A DNA stretch of 64,000 nucleotides, taken from contig CAWJHQ010000005.1 of assembly GCA_963842775.1 (NCBI GenBank), positions 124,001 to 188,000 on the forward strand, written 5' to 3'. The stretch is from R-RK-3 sp963842775. GTDB lineage: Bacteria; Pseudomonadota; Alphaproteobacteria; Rhizobiales; Rhodomicrobiaceae. This document shows positions 27,743 through 38,400 of the stretch, piece after piece; positions within the stretch are counted from its first letter, which is position 1; every line of letters starts with the position of its first letter. The notes under the pieces were generated by a model. It worked only from the letters and a program-made list of their open reading frames with translations, was not told where the DNA came from and did no database searches. A program made the position numbers and the translations under genes.

Positions 27743-29437
27743 ATGGCGGGTAAAGAGGTGCTGCGGATCTCAGTTTTAGGCAAACTTGCATTGCTGCGTG
27801 ACGGCACCCCAATGCAGTTGCCACCTTCGAAGAAGACGCGGGCACTGCTTGCCTATCTCGCTGTCACGGGGCGCCCATATCGGCGCGACCGCCTATGCAC
27901 CATGTTCTGGAACATCCCGGATGATCCGCGTGCCGCATTGCGGTGGAGTTTGAGCCGCCTGCGGCCGCTGGTCGACGATCCTGACCACCAAAGGATTATT
28001 GCCGACCGGGAAAACGTCGAATTGGACCGACGTGGAATCGAGGTCGACGTCTTATCCCTGCAGAGCCTTGTCCGGCACGGGGCCGATTCTTCTCGACTGA
28101 TGCGCTGCTGCAGGCTGCTGCGAAGCTTGAGGATGATTTCCTCGAGGGCCTTGATCTCCCTGATTGTCAGGAGTTTCAGAGCTGGTGCGCCGCGGAACGT
28201 GGAGCGGTGCGACGTTTGCGCGTGCGGCTTCTTATGGCGCTCATTGCGCGTCTCAAAGATGTGCCTGAGGATGCTCTACCCCACGCGCGGGCGCTCAGCT
28301 TGCTTGAACCCGCGAATGAAGACGCCCAAGCCACGTTGGTGCGCTTGCTGCGCGCCACGGGCCACCCTCGCGAAGCCGAGGAATATTGTCAGACGGCGGA
28401 GCGGTGTCTTCAAGAATTGAACGCCGCGCGCACCGGCGCTTTACGGCAAGCGTTTGGAACTCCCGCTCCAGGCCGAGGCGCGGAAGGAAGCGGACAGCAC
28501 AGCCGCCGCCTTGTCCCACCGCGAGCGGCTGAACTCTCGCCCAGCCAAGCACCCTGTGCGTTTCTGTAAGACCTCGGATGATGTCCAAATCGCTTACGCC
28601 ACCGTCGGCGATGGCCCTCCGCTCGTGTGGGCGGCGCATTGGCTGAGCCACCTTGCATTCAGCTGGGAGAGCCCGGCATGGCGTCACTGGACCGAAGAGT
28701 TCGCCAAGGACCATTCCTTCGTTCATTACGATGAACGCGGCAACGGTCTTTCAGATTGGGATAATGCCGAGTTTTCTCTCGATGCTTTCGTTCGTGACCT
28801 CGAGGCGGTTGTCGATGCGACGGACCTCGATCGGTTCGCACTCATTGGGAGCTCGAAAGGCGGCCCGACCTCGATCGCCTATGCGGCGCGTCACCCGGAA
28901 CGGGTGTCTCATCTCATCCTCTACGGCACCTTTGCGCAAGGCTGGCGCGTCAAGGGAAATGACGCCGTCATCGAGCGGGGTGAGGCGCTGATCGCCCTGA
29001 TGCGCCAGGGTTGGGCCCAGGATAATCCTGCCTTCCGGCAGATCCTGACATCGCTGATGCTGCCTGATGCCACGCTCGAAGAGATGGGCTGGTTCAATGA
29101 CCTGCAGCGAGTTTCGGCTTCGGCTGAGAATGCATCCCGGCTGCAGCGGTCGCTCGGAGAATTCAATGTGCTCGACCTTCTGCCCGGCATCACCGCGCCC
29201 ACGCTCGTGCTGCATTGCCGCGATGACACTGCCGTACCATTCGAGCAAGGCCAACTCATTGCCAGCCGTATTCCTCGGGCGAAGTTCGTTGCGCTTGAGA
29301 GCCGTAACCATATCCTCTTGCCCCGCGATCCTGCCTGGGCGAGGTTCGTCACCGAGGTGCGCAATTTCCTGGGCGAGAGTGCGCGAACGACCTACTCTCC
29401 CTACCGAGCCGGAGCTACGGCGTGGAGCGATTTCTAA
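27743..29437 (+). CDS. BTAD/SARP-type regulator domain fused to alpha/beta hydrolase (two frame changes)
   Basis: About 565 residues. N-terminal winged-helix part: LRISVLGKLALLRDGTPMQL, SKKTRALLAYLAVTG and ALRWSLSRLRPLV. Next is the bacterial transcriptional activator (TPR-like) domain, SLLEPANEDAQATLVRLLRA. The C-terminal half is an alpha/beta hydrolase: VRFCKTSDDVQIAYATVGDG, HYDERGNGLSDWD, nucleophile elbow LIGSSKGGPTSIAYAARHPE, acid region LVLHCRDDTAVPF and catalytic His in LESRNHILLPRDP. Frame changes near 28100 and 28445 split it, but the order is continuous. Family precedent: regulator-hydrolase fusions exist in rhizobia. A substrate-sensing regulator is the likeliest reading. Confidence 0.8.
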
Positions 29438-29481
29438 CTGAAGCACGCCAATTGAGCGTTGACAGCCATCTAGACCCTTCT

Positions 29482-29574
29482 CCGTTCCGATTGAATCGGA
29501 ACGGGAGCCCTATCTCTTTGTCTGGTCGCATTTTCTCGGCGCAAACCGGCATCCACTTTGCTGAAAATGCTCTA
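29482..29574. repeat. Dispersed intergenic repeat, copy 2, with terminator-like hairpin
   Basis: It begins with an 11-bp perfect inverted repeat, CCGTTCCGATT-G-AATCGGAACGG, continues TCTCTTTGTCTGGTCGCATT and ends TCCACTTTGCTGAAAATGCT plus CTA. It lies between convergent genes, and its last bases form the stop codon (TAG) of the minus-strand gene. It matches the repeat at 15627. Confidence 0.78.
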
Positions 29575-29790
29575 GGATTTTAACCACACTGCGATCACTG
29601 AAAGTATGCCGATCAAAATCGCGATCATGCCGACAATGATCGCGCTGCCCGTGCCGCTTCGCTGCATATGCCCCTTCTGAGCCTCCTCCCGCTCAGACGT
29701 ACGCACGGCTTCGCGCACCACGGCCGCACCATACCGGTCGGTGCCGGCATCATCGTGTGGCTCTGCTCTCATGGGGTGCTGATTGGCCAT
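29572..29790 (-). CDS. Small single-span membrane protein
   Basis: 72 residues from the ATG at 29790, preceded by GAGGAGAG. Residues 1-44 are polar and charged (MANQHPMRAEPHDDAGTDRY). One hydrophobic segment near the C-terminus (AIIVGMIAILIGILSVIAVW) is followed by LKS and the stop. No family recognised. It probably sits in the inner membrane with its N-terminus in the cytoplasm. The stop codon lies inside the dispersed repeat. Confidence 0.6.
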   Translation of the reverse strand: MANQHPMRAEPHDDAGTDRYGAAVVREAVRTSEREEAQKGHMQRSGTGSAIIVGMIAILIGILSVIAVWLKS

Positions 29791-30018
29791 GGCTCTCTCC
29801 TCTTGCATCTGCTGCCACGATTGCGACCAGGCGCGATTTGAAATGTGGCCAAGGCGCGCATGGAGGTGAATGCGGCGCAGCCGAACTGGTTCCTGATGAG
29901 GGGCTGGCAATCAGCAATTGATCCTCCCCAACCTGGATCGCGCTTTCCCATATTTCACGATACAGTCACCTTACTGCGCAACAGCGCAAGTTGGGACATG
30001 AAGCAAGGGAGGATACTG

Positions 30019-30180
30019 ATGCGAAATATCCGAGGCATGGTTATTTTTCTCCTCGTCGTAGTCATTGCCGCCGCCGTTCTCACCTATTTCTACGCCATCA
30101 ACGGCGAGCGCTCACAGCCACCGGCTACGCCGCCAGCGGCAACTTCACCAGCGCCGGCGACGCAAGGTCAACCGAATTAG
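30019..30180 (+). CDS. Very small membrane protein with Pro/Ala tail
   Basis: 53 residues. The ATG at 30019 follows GGGAGG. One N-terminal membrane segment (MVIFLLVVVIAAAVLTYFYA) is followed by a short tail rich in Pro, Ala and Thr (QPPATPPAATSPAPATQG). No family recognised. It is divergent from the other small membrane protein, and the pair share an upstream region of about 230 bases. Confidence 0.55.
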   Translation: MRNIRGMVIFLLVVVIAAAVLTYFYAINGERSQPPATPPAATSPAPATQGQPN

Positions 30181-30405
30181 GATCATTTGACCTTACCGGG
30201 CGCCGGGAGTCGGCGCCCGGCCTTGCGGGCTCTCGATTTGTCCCGGCGCGCCGCGTAGATCGGGCGGCGGTGTAGAACGCTATCGCCGCGGTTGGAATTG
30301 CGGCGTTTTGACATGAGGCTGCCGTTCAGCGCGGCACGGGGCACCAGCCTCAATTTGTGGCTATACTTACAGGGTGTACGGCCATCGTTTTCGGAGCAGT
30401 CCCTC

Positions 30406-31284
30406 ATGCAACAGACATTCGACCGCACCACGGAGGACCTGGGGAACTCGATCCATCTGGAGCACGTCAACCTCCAGATCCCCGATCAGCGTCTTGCCAC
30501 GTTCTTCTACGCCGTCGGTCTCGGGCTGACGCGTGACCCCACAATGATGGTTGGCGACGGCAATATGTGGATCAATGTCGGGCGCAGCCAATTCCACCTG
30601 CCAACCGGCAATCCGCAGATCTTGCGCGGCCATACCGGCATTGTGATCGCCGGGCGCGAGGCGCTGCTCGACCGGCTCACCGCCGTGCGCGAGCGGCTGG
30701 CGGGAACGCAGTTCGGTTTTTCAGAGCACGAGGACCACGTCGAGGCGACGTGCCCGTGGGGCAATCGCGTGCGCTGCTATGAGCCTGACCCCGCGCGCTT
30801 CGGGCCGATCAATCTCGGCATTCCCTATGTCGAATTCCACGTGCCGATCGGCACGGTGGATGCCATCGCTGACTTCTATGGGCGGATAGTCGACGTACCG
30901 GCCCGGGTCGAGGACGACAGGACAGACGGCGCCGTTGCGCGCGTCACAGTTGGCCGCGACCAGCATTTCGTGTTCCGCGAGACCACTCGCCCGCTACCGG
31001 CGTTCGATGGTCATCACGTGCAGATCTACATCGTGAATTTTTCGGGTCCCTATCGCCGGCTGAGGGAGCGCGATCTCATCAGCCAGGAGGACAGCCGGTT
31101 TCAGTATCGCTTCCGCGATATCGTCGATCTCGACAGCGGACGCCACCTGTTCACTGTCGAGCACGAAGTGCGCAGCATCACCCATCCGATGTATCTGCGG
31201 CCACTGGTCAACCGCAATCCGATGATGACGAACCGCAACTATGCGCACGGCTATGACCAGCTCCCGTGGGTGATTGCCCCGTAA
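30406..31284 (+). CDS. VOC/glyoxalase-fold protein, two-domain
   Basis: 292 residues from the ATG at 30406, with CGGAG upstream. The first half has LEHVNLQIPDQRLATFFYAV, GNMWINVGRSQFHLPTG and RGHTGIVI. The second half starts GIPYVEFHVPIGTVDAIADF and carries HHVQIYIVNFSGPYRRLRER. Two VOC-like halves thus appear side by side, as in extradiol dioxygenase-like proteins, but the full metal triad is not obvious. The C-terminal part (VRSITHPMYLRPLVNRNP) is longer than usual. Function not assigned. Confidence 0.7.
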   Translation: MQQTFDRTTEDLGNSIHLEHVNLQIPDQRLATFFYAVGLGLTRDPTMMVGDGNMWINVGRSQFHLPTGNPQILRGHTGIVIAGREALLDRLTAVRERLAGTQFGFSEHEDHVEATCPWGNRVRCYEPDPARFGPINLGIPYVEFHVPIGTVDAIADFYGRIVDVPARVEDDRTDGAVARVTVGRDQHFVFRETTRPLPAFDGHHVQIYIVNFSGPYRRLRERDLISQEDSRFQYRFRDIVDLDSGRHLFTVEHEVRSITHPMYLRPLVNRNPMMTNRNYAHGYDQLPWVIAP

Positions 31285-31332
31285 TGGGATTCAACCTTTG
31301 TTGTCTGATCGGAGAGTAGCCTACGTGCCTGC

Positions 31333-33021
<1,689 letters not shown>

Positions 33022-33310
33022 CGCTTATCGTCCTGCTCTGCGCTAGTGACAGCGCGTTGATGTTCCTGCCGGGTCTAACAAATCAATGCGTGCCTGCCAA
33101 GTTAGCGTGAAACTCGTGCATCAACTCGAGTGTGAACGCGTCTTACGCCTGTGGGCTAATCGCATTGCGCCATAGCGATGGCGGGACACGTTTGGCGACA
33201 TCAGTCCGTGGGTGGCTTCACGTCGATGGCCGGGGTGAGCGTCGTCATGGGGATGGTTTTCCGCCGGAGAAAAACCGGCCAAACCTTAGCGCTGTAACCC
33301 TTGGCTTAAT

Positions 33311-33387
33311 TGGCGATCCCGGCAGGGCTCGAACCTGCAACCCCCAGCTTAGAAGGCTGGTGCTCTATCCTGTTGAGCTACGGGACC
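33311..33387 (-). tRNA. tRNA-Arg (anticodon TCT)
   Basis: Cloverleaf on the minus strand: acceptor GGTCCCG/CGGGATC (one G-U), D-arm GCTC-AACAGGATA-GAGC, anticodon arm CCAGC-CTTCTAA-GCTGG with anticodon TCT, T-arm GCAGG-TTCGAGC-CCTGC, discriminator G and encoded CCA at 33311-33313. All arms have normal sizes. Confidence 0.95.
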
Positions 33388-33480
33388 ATGACGGCGCGCT
33401 ACGCGGCTCTGTGCCAGCAACGCAGCAGCCCACGGCTCGATACGTCCGCACCATGGTCGGGCGAGCGCGGCCGTAGCGGC

Positions 33481-33786
33481 TCAGTGCGTCCAGCTGCCGA
33501 TGCGGCCATATTTAAAATTATCCGCATAGGCCTTCTTTGTCGGCACTCGCGGATGCGGCTCGAAAATCCGGTAAGGGATGCCGTTGCGGCGCGCATAGGC
33601 CGTCGCCTCGGCCTTCGTCGGAAAACGCAGCACGATCTGCTGCTTCATATCAGCCGAACTGGTCCAGCCCATCAGCGGCTCGGCCTCGCGCGGCAGATCG
33701 GGCTCATATTCCAGCACCCAATGTCGCGTCTTGGCATCGCCCGATTGCATGGCCGTTCTGGCTGGTTGATAAATTCGCGCAACCAA
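33481..33786 (-). CDS. Complex I accessory subunit, NDUFS4-type (ETC complex I subunit)
   Basis: 101 residues. TTG start at 33786, chosen because GGAGG lies 6 bases upstream (ATCGGAGGCGACA). Family segments: ARIYQPARTAMQSG, HWVLEYEP, PLMGWTSSADMKQQIVLRFP and EATAYARRNGIPYRIFEP, ending FKYGRIGSWTH. The protein is an alphaproteobacterial homologue of the mitochondrial 18-kDa subunit and attaches to the peripheral arm of NADH:ubiquinone oxidoreductase. It stands apart from the nuo operon, as is usual. Confidence 0.92.
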   Translation of the reverse strand: MVARIYQPARTAMQSGDAKTRHWVLEYEPDLPREAEPLMGWTSSADMKQQIVLRFPTKAEATAYARRNGIPYRIFEPHPRVPTKKAYADNFKYGRIGSWTH

Positions 33787-34149
33787 TGTCGCCTCCGATT
33801 TTTCGCCCTTCTTCTAACAGTAAACAGCGGAAGATTGAAGAGAAGGTTTGTCAGCGAGCGCCGTGCGAAGGGACGGCACAAATCGTCATGGCATGTCCCA
33901 ACAGGATGCAGGATAGTGCGGGCGCTTAACGCTAACCGTTCGCAGCATGGACCTCAACTCGGCCACCGATCCTCAAGAAAATCCAGGGAGACGGGCTGGC
34001 AGGATCGGCAATACTACTGAACGTGGGGATCATGGCCTTCCTCCATTCGGTCGCTAAAGCACGTCACGTCTTTCTCCAGGAAACGCGTACGAGATAAGGC
34101 AAGACGTCTCCGCATAGCTTTTTAGGGTCTACCAAAATCCGCAGGCCGG
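33787..34149. other. Intergenic stretch downstream of recR
   Basis: No gene recognised. At the recR stop there is a hairpin on the minus strand, GGCCGG-TTTAG-CCGGCC, which contains the stop codon. It is followed by TGCGGATTTT, a weak terminator-like signal. Confidence 0.4.
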
Positions 34150-34755
34150 CTAAACCGGCCGCCGTGATTTGATCGCCGCAGCAAGCGTGCCTTCGTCGAG
34201 ATAGTCGAGCTCACCGCCCACCGGCACGCCATGCGCCAGGCGCGAGACAGTGAGCCCGGCGCTCTCCAATTCTCCGGCCAGGTAATGCGCAGTGGTCTGC
34301 CCCTCGACCGTGGCGTTCAGCGCCAGCAACACTTCGGTGATACCGCCTGCCCGTGCGCGCTCCATCAACTTGCCGATGCTGAGATCGTCCGGCCCGACGC
34401 CGTCCAGCGGCGACAGCGTGCCGCCCAGCACGTGGTATCGCGCATCGATCACCGCGGCCCGCTCCAGCGCCCAGAGATCGCCCACCTCCTCGACCACGCA
34501 GATCATCGACGCGTCCCGGCGCGGGTCGGCGCAGATGGTGCAGGGCGAGACGGTGTCGAGATTGCCACATTCACGGCAGACGACGATCTTTTCCGCCGCT
34601 TCCGCCAGGGCCCGGGCCAGTGGCTGAAGCAGCTGCTCACGCTTCTTGATCAGATGCAGAGCCGCACGCCGCGCCGAACGCGGGCCGAGGCCAGGCAGCC
34701 GGCCGAGCAGCGCGATCAGATTTTCGATTTCGGGACCGGCGGCTTTGCGTGACAT
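34150..34755 (-). CDS. recR: Recombination mediator RecR
   Basis: 201 residues, unbroken and normal length. Helix-hairpin-helix LLGRLPGLGPRSARRAALHL, four-Cys zinc finger in VVCRECGNLDTVSPCTICAD, and the Toprim domain ICVVEEVGDLWALERA followed by YHVLGGTLSPLDGVGPDDL. It works with RecF/RecO to load RecA at single-strand gaps. The order dnaX-ybaB-recR on one strand is the classic bacterial arrangement; here recR is about 290 bases from ybaB. Confidence 0.97.
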   Translation of the reverse strand: MSRKAAGPEIENLIALLGRLPGLGPRSARRAALHLIKKREQLLQPLARALAEAAEKIVVCRECGNLDTVSPCTICADPRRDASMICVVEEVGDLWALERAAVIDARYHVLGGTLSPLDGVGPDDLSIGKLMERARAGGITEVLLALNATVEGQTTAHYLAGELESAGLTVSRLAHGVPVGGELDYLDEGTLAAAIKSRRPV

Positions 34756-35041
34756 GTCCGACTGGATTTGATGGTGGTTATGCGGCCATGTTTAGCGCAC
34801 CGCCTCGTGATTTGCCAATGGTGCGGCACGTTCGTGGCAGAGCCACGTGCCGAGGAATCGGAACGAAGCCCGTCCGTTCGCCTAGTTATGCTGTGGGATC
34901 AGGAGTAAGTTGCAAAGCCACGGACGGCCGCAGCCGCGCAGAGTCGGATAATGTGGAGAGCGTGGAAGCGACGATGGTGACCGGCCGATCTCCCTACAAA
35001 ACAGAAATCTCGGCGAATGCATCGGCTGGTTCCCAAGATCT

Positions 35042-35362
35042 TCAGAACAGCTTCAGGCCGGGAGGCAATTGCAATCCACCCGCCAATTCCTGCATCTTCG
35101 ACTGCAGAACCTGTTCGATCTTATCCTTCGCGTCGGCATGAGCGGCAACGATCAGATCCTCCAGGATCTCGCTCTCACTCTCCTTCAACAGACTTGGGTC
35201 GATCTTGATTTCGTTGAGCACGCCCTTGCCGTTGAGCGTCACGCTGACAAGACCACCGCCCGCGCTGCCGGTTTGCGAGACGGCTTCGACGGCGGTTTGC
35301 ATCTCCCCCATTTTTTCCTGGAGCTGCTTGGCCTGCTTCATCATGTCCATGAGATTTTTCAT
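35042..35362 (-). CDS. YbaB/EbfC nucleoid-associated protein
   Basis: 106 residues, unbroken. N-terminal helix MKNLMDMMKQAKQLQEKMGE, central SAGGGLVSVTLNGKGVLNEI, and SEILEDLIVAAHADAKDKIE form the small dimeric tweezer fold that binds DNA. AAAGGACG precedes the ATG. It lies 87 bases after dnaX on the same strand, so it is probably co-transcribed with it. Confidence 0.96.
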   Translation of the reverse strand: MKNLMDMMKQAKQLQEKMGEMQTAVEAVSQTGSAGGGLVSVTLNGKGVLNEIKIDPSLLKESESEILEDLIVAAHADAKDKIEQVLQSKMQELAGGLQLPPGLKLF

Positions 35363-35449
35363 GGGCCGTCCTTTCAGCCGCTGCGCCGGACGGGCATCGC
35401 GGAATGTCGTTGGTGCTGAACCCCAAAGTTGGGTTTGCCGCCGCTTTCG

Positions 35450-37168
35450 TCAATCCTTTTTCGTGCGCGGGTCCTCGGCGCTCAAATCACGTACGGCGGT
35501 GACCTCTGCGTCGGGAAAGCGGCGTAACACCGATTGTACGGCAGGATGGCGCTTGGCCTCCTCCAGCATCCGCGCTTCGCGTTCGCGCCGCACCTCGCCG
35601 AGCGGCTTTTCGCCGCGTTCCTCGGTGACGGAAATCATCCAGCGCTCGCCGGTCCAGAATTTCAGTTTCCGCCCGAGATCGTTCGCCAGATCCTTCGGCG
35701 CATTGGGCAGCACGTGCAGCTCGATATGGCCGGGCCTGAAGCGGACCAGCTCGGCGCTGTCCTCCAGGGCGAGTTTCAGGAGGACGTCGCGCTTTTCCGC
35801 CGCGAGCGCAACGATATCGGCGAAGCTGTCGAGGCGCGCCCCGGCTGGGGCCGCTGCTTCGGGCGCATGCGTTGGCTCGGGCGCGGCATTTTCGCCGCCC
35901 ATCGCGCGGCGTCCGGCCGGCGGCTTGGCCATCTGGGGGGACGAATCGAGAACGCCCTCCGATGCTCGCAATTCGTTCCTCGAAGGTTCCGCATGGGGCT
36001 GCTCAGCCTGTTTGCCTGTCAAGCGCCGAATGATGTCCTCCGGCGGCGGCAGATCGGCGGCGTAGCACATGCGGATCAGGAGCATTTCGGCCGCCACGAT
36101 GCCGCGCGGCGCCCTACCCACCTCATCGAGGCCCTTAAGCAGCATCTGCCAGGCACGCGCCAGAGCGGCCATGGAGAGTCGATCGGCCAAGGCCTTGGCT
36201 CGCATCCGTTCGCTGGCGCTCAGCGCGGAAACGGCAGCTTCGCCGGCGGCTTTGATTCGCGTCGCGGCGTGTATGGCTTCGGCGAGATCGCCCACGATCT
36301 GGATGGGATCGGCGCCGTCGGCATGCAGCGCTTCAAGCTGTTCGATGGCTTCCTTCGGGTTGCCGCCGACGACCGCGTCCATCAGATCATAAAGCCGCCC
36401 GCGATCGGCAAGGCCCAGCATTGCCAGAACATCGTCGGCTTTGACCTTCCCGCCGCCATGCGCGAGCGCCTGATCGAGAATCGAGAGCCCATCACGCACC
36501 GACCCTTCCGCCGCCCGTGCGATCAGCGAAAGCGCTTCCGCCTCGGCCTTCTGCCCCTCGGCCTTCACCAGCCGCGCGAAATGCCCGGTCAGCAGCGGCA
36601 CCTCGACCCGGCGCAGATCGAAGCGCTGGCAGCGTGACAGCACCGTCACCGGAACCTTGCGGATCTCGGTCGTGGCGAAGATGAACTTCACATGCGGGGG
36701 AGGCTCCTCCAGCGTCTTCAGCAGGCCGTTGAAGGCCGCCTTGGAGAGCATGTGCACTTCGTCGATGATATAGACCTTGTAGCGCGCATAGGCCGGCTTG
36801 TAGCGCACCAATTCGATAATCTCGCGGATATCGTCGATGCCCGTATGCGAGGCGGCATCCATCTCGACCACGTCCACATGCCGGCTCTCAATGATCGCCT
36901 GACAATGCTCGCCGAAATCGGCGAGGTCGATGGTCGGGCCCGTTTCTTCGCCGGGTTTGGAATAATTCAGCGCCCGGGCGATGATCCGCGCCGTGGTGGT
37001 CTTGCCAACGCCCCGAACGCCGGTCAGCATGTAGGCTTGCGCTATCCGGCCGCTCTGAAAGGCGTTCCGGAGCGTGCGCACCATCGCATCCTGGCCGATC
37101 AGATCGTTGAAGGTCTGCGGGCGGTATTTCCGAGCCAGGACGAGATAAGGCTTTGTTTCGGCTGTCAT
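35450..37168 (-). CDS. dnaX: DNA polymerase III tau/gamma subunit
   Basis: 572 residues, unbroken. AAA+ clamp-loader motor: KYRPQTFNDLIGQDAMVRTL, Walker A LTGVRGVGKTTTARIIARAL, Walker B VYIIDEVHMLSKAAFNGLLK, sensor 1 KFIFATTEIRKVPVTVLSRC. An Ala/Pro-rich linker near residues 385-440 leads to a C-terminal domain that would contact the polymerase alpha subunit (tau form). A gamma form by slippage is not evident; I see no long A-run in the linker. First gene of the dnaX-ybaB-recR group. Confidence 0.97.
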   Translation of the reverse strand: MTAETKPYLVLARKYRPQTFNDLIGQDAMVRTLRNAFQSGRIAQAYMLTGVRGVGKTTTARIIARALNYSKPGEETGPTIDLADFGEHCQAIIESRHVDVVEMDAASHTGIDDIREIIELVRYKPAYARYKVYIIDEVHMLSKAAFNGLLKTLEEPPPHVKFIFATTEIRKVPVTVLSRCQRFDLRRVEVPLLTGHFARLVKAEGQKAEAEALSLIARAAEGSVRDGLSILDQALAHGGGKVKADDVLAMLGLADRGRLYDLMDAVVGGNPKEAIEQLEALHADGADPIQIVGDLAEAIHAATRIKAAGEAAVSALSASERMRAKALADRLSMAALARAWQMLLKGLDEVGRAPRGIVAAEMLLIRMCYAADLPPPEDIIRRLTGKQAEQPHAEPSRNELRASEGVLDSSPQMAKPPAGRRAMGGENAAPEPTHAPEAAAPAGARLDSFADIVALAAEKRDVLLKLALEDSAELVRFRPGHIELHVLPNAPKDLANDLGRKLKFWTGERWMISVTEERGEKPLGEVRREREARMLEEAKRHPAVQSVLRRFPDAEVTAVRDLSAEDPRTKKD

Positions 37169-37637
37169 CGGCTGTGCCGCTTAGCGGCCTCCGCGCCCGT
37201 TACAGGCGGAACGAAACGGGCGTTTGTGAGTTTACAGGCCGCAGGCCCGGCATCAGCCTGCGAGCAGCGTTCGGGCCAAACGCTATCAGGGCCATCAGGC
37301 TCGCGCAACTCCGGCCGCCTCAATCAGGAACCCCAATTGCCAATGAACATGGCTGCTAGCATCAGTATTGATACGGACCCTCGCGTGCAAAATTTTCTTG
37401 GAACGGTTGCTTGGATGAATTCGTTACCACCGCAGATTGCCGACCTGGGCGGGGTTTTCGAACTCAGACCAATTGTATGGAAGATGGGTCAGCCTCGGGC
37501 AATCGCAACCACATACATTGCCCACGGATTCCTGAACCGGCTGCAACGCCGCCGTTCATAAAACTTACAACCGGAGCTGGTAAGGATCTGAAAACTTCTA
37601 GCTTGTTCCCTGTTTGTTCTTCATGCATAAAGTACCC
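37169..37637. other. Intergenic stretch upstream of dnaX
   Basis: No recognised gene. A 72-residue open frame (37345-37561, plus strand, MNMAASISIDTD...) has no family or clear ribosome site. The stretch should contain the dnaX promoter. Confidence 0.35.
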
Positions 37638-37865
37638 ATGATCACACGATACGAATCGACCCAAACTCCCGGCGCAGACCCGATGACGCTGATATTCCCT
37701 GAAGGTGCGTTCGAGTCCCTGCCATACGAAATCAGGTTGATGTGCCCATGGTTCGGATGCGGCTATGGGGACGTCGCCAGCTTGAAACCCGCCCATCGGG
37801 GCGAGTTGCTCCGCCAGGGCTATGTCATTCTGCGTGAGGCAGCCAGCTTGCGCGATGCGGCGTAA
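37638..37865 (+). CDS. Small hypothetical protein (weakly supported)
   Basis: A possible 75-residue protein (MITRYESTQTPGADPM start; alternative Met at 37683). The segment LPYEIRLMCPWFGCGYGDVA followed by HRGELLRQGYVILREA looks protein-like, with two Cys residues and several Trp/Tyr. No ribosome site is obvious and no family is recognised. It ends 110 bases before the terminator of the oppositely oriented trxA. Confidence 0.3.
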   Translation: MITRYESTQTPGADPMTLIFPEGAFESLPYEIRLMCPWFGCGYGDVASLKPAHRGELLRQGYVILREAASLRDAA

Positions 37866-37975
37866 GCGTGCGGCGGCGTCATATTCGACGCCGGCCGAGG
37901 CCTTGCGCTGCAGGCTTCGCGATCAATAGCTGATGCGGGTGATGGGCGTTCTAGCAGGGACTAGTTGAACGCAGT

Positions 37976-38000
37976 AAAAAAGGGGCCTCTAAAGGCCCCC
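37976..38000 (-). terminator. Rho-independent terminator after trxA
   Basis: Minus strand: GGGGCCT-TTAG-AGGCCCC followed by TTTTTT. Seven GC-rich pairs and a clean T-run, 26 bases after the trxA stop, ending the addB-addA-trxA transcript. Confidence 0.9.
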
Positions 38001-38025
38001 TGATTTCAGTTCAGCCATGATAGCC

Positions 38026-38361
38026 CTAGACCATGCGCAACTCGGCGGATTCCGTGATCCAGGCCTTGAGCTGATTCTTCGGCTGCGCGCCAACCTTCTG
38101 AGCCGCGACCTTGCCGCCCCTGAACATCAACAGGGCTGGTATGCCGCGAATGCCGAGCTCGCCGGGAATACGCGGATTCTCGTCCACATTCATTTTGACG
38201 ATCTTCACCTTGCCGGCCAGTTCGTCGGCGATTTCTTCCAATGCGGGGGCGATCATCCGGCAGGGGCCGCACCACTCCGCCCAAAAGTCGACGACCACGG
38301 GCTCAGAGGCATTCAGAACCTCAACCTCGAACGTGTCGTCGGAAACGGCTATCGGCGACAT
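38026..38361 (-). CDS. trxA: Thioredoxin
   Basis: 111 residues, unbroken. Active site FWAEWCGPCRMIAPALEEIA, cis-Pro loop GIRGIPALLMFRGGKVA. Standard length for the general cytosolic disulfide reductant. TAGGAG precedes the ATG. It is the last gene before the terminator, directly after addA (40 bases), the common alphaproteobacterial order. Confidence 0.97.
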   Translation of the reverse strand: MSPIAVSDDTFEVEVLNASEPVVVDFWAEWCGPCRMIAPALEEIADELAGKVKIVKMNVDENPRIPGELGIRGIPALLMFRGGKVAAQKVGAQPKNQLKAWITESAELRMV

Positions 38362-38400
38362 GGGAAAACTCCTATTTTGATGACCCTCTGCGAAATTGAT

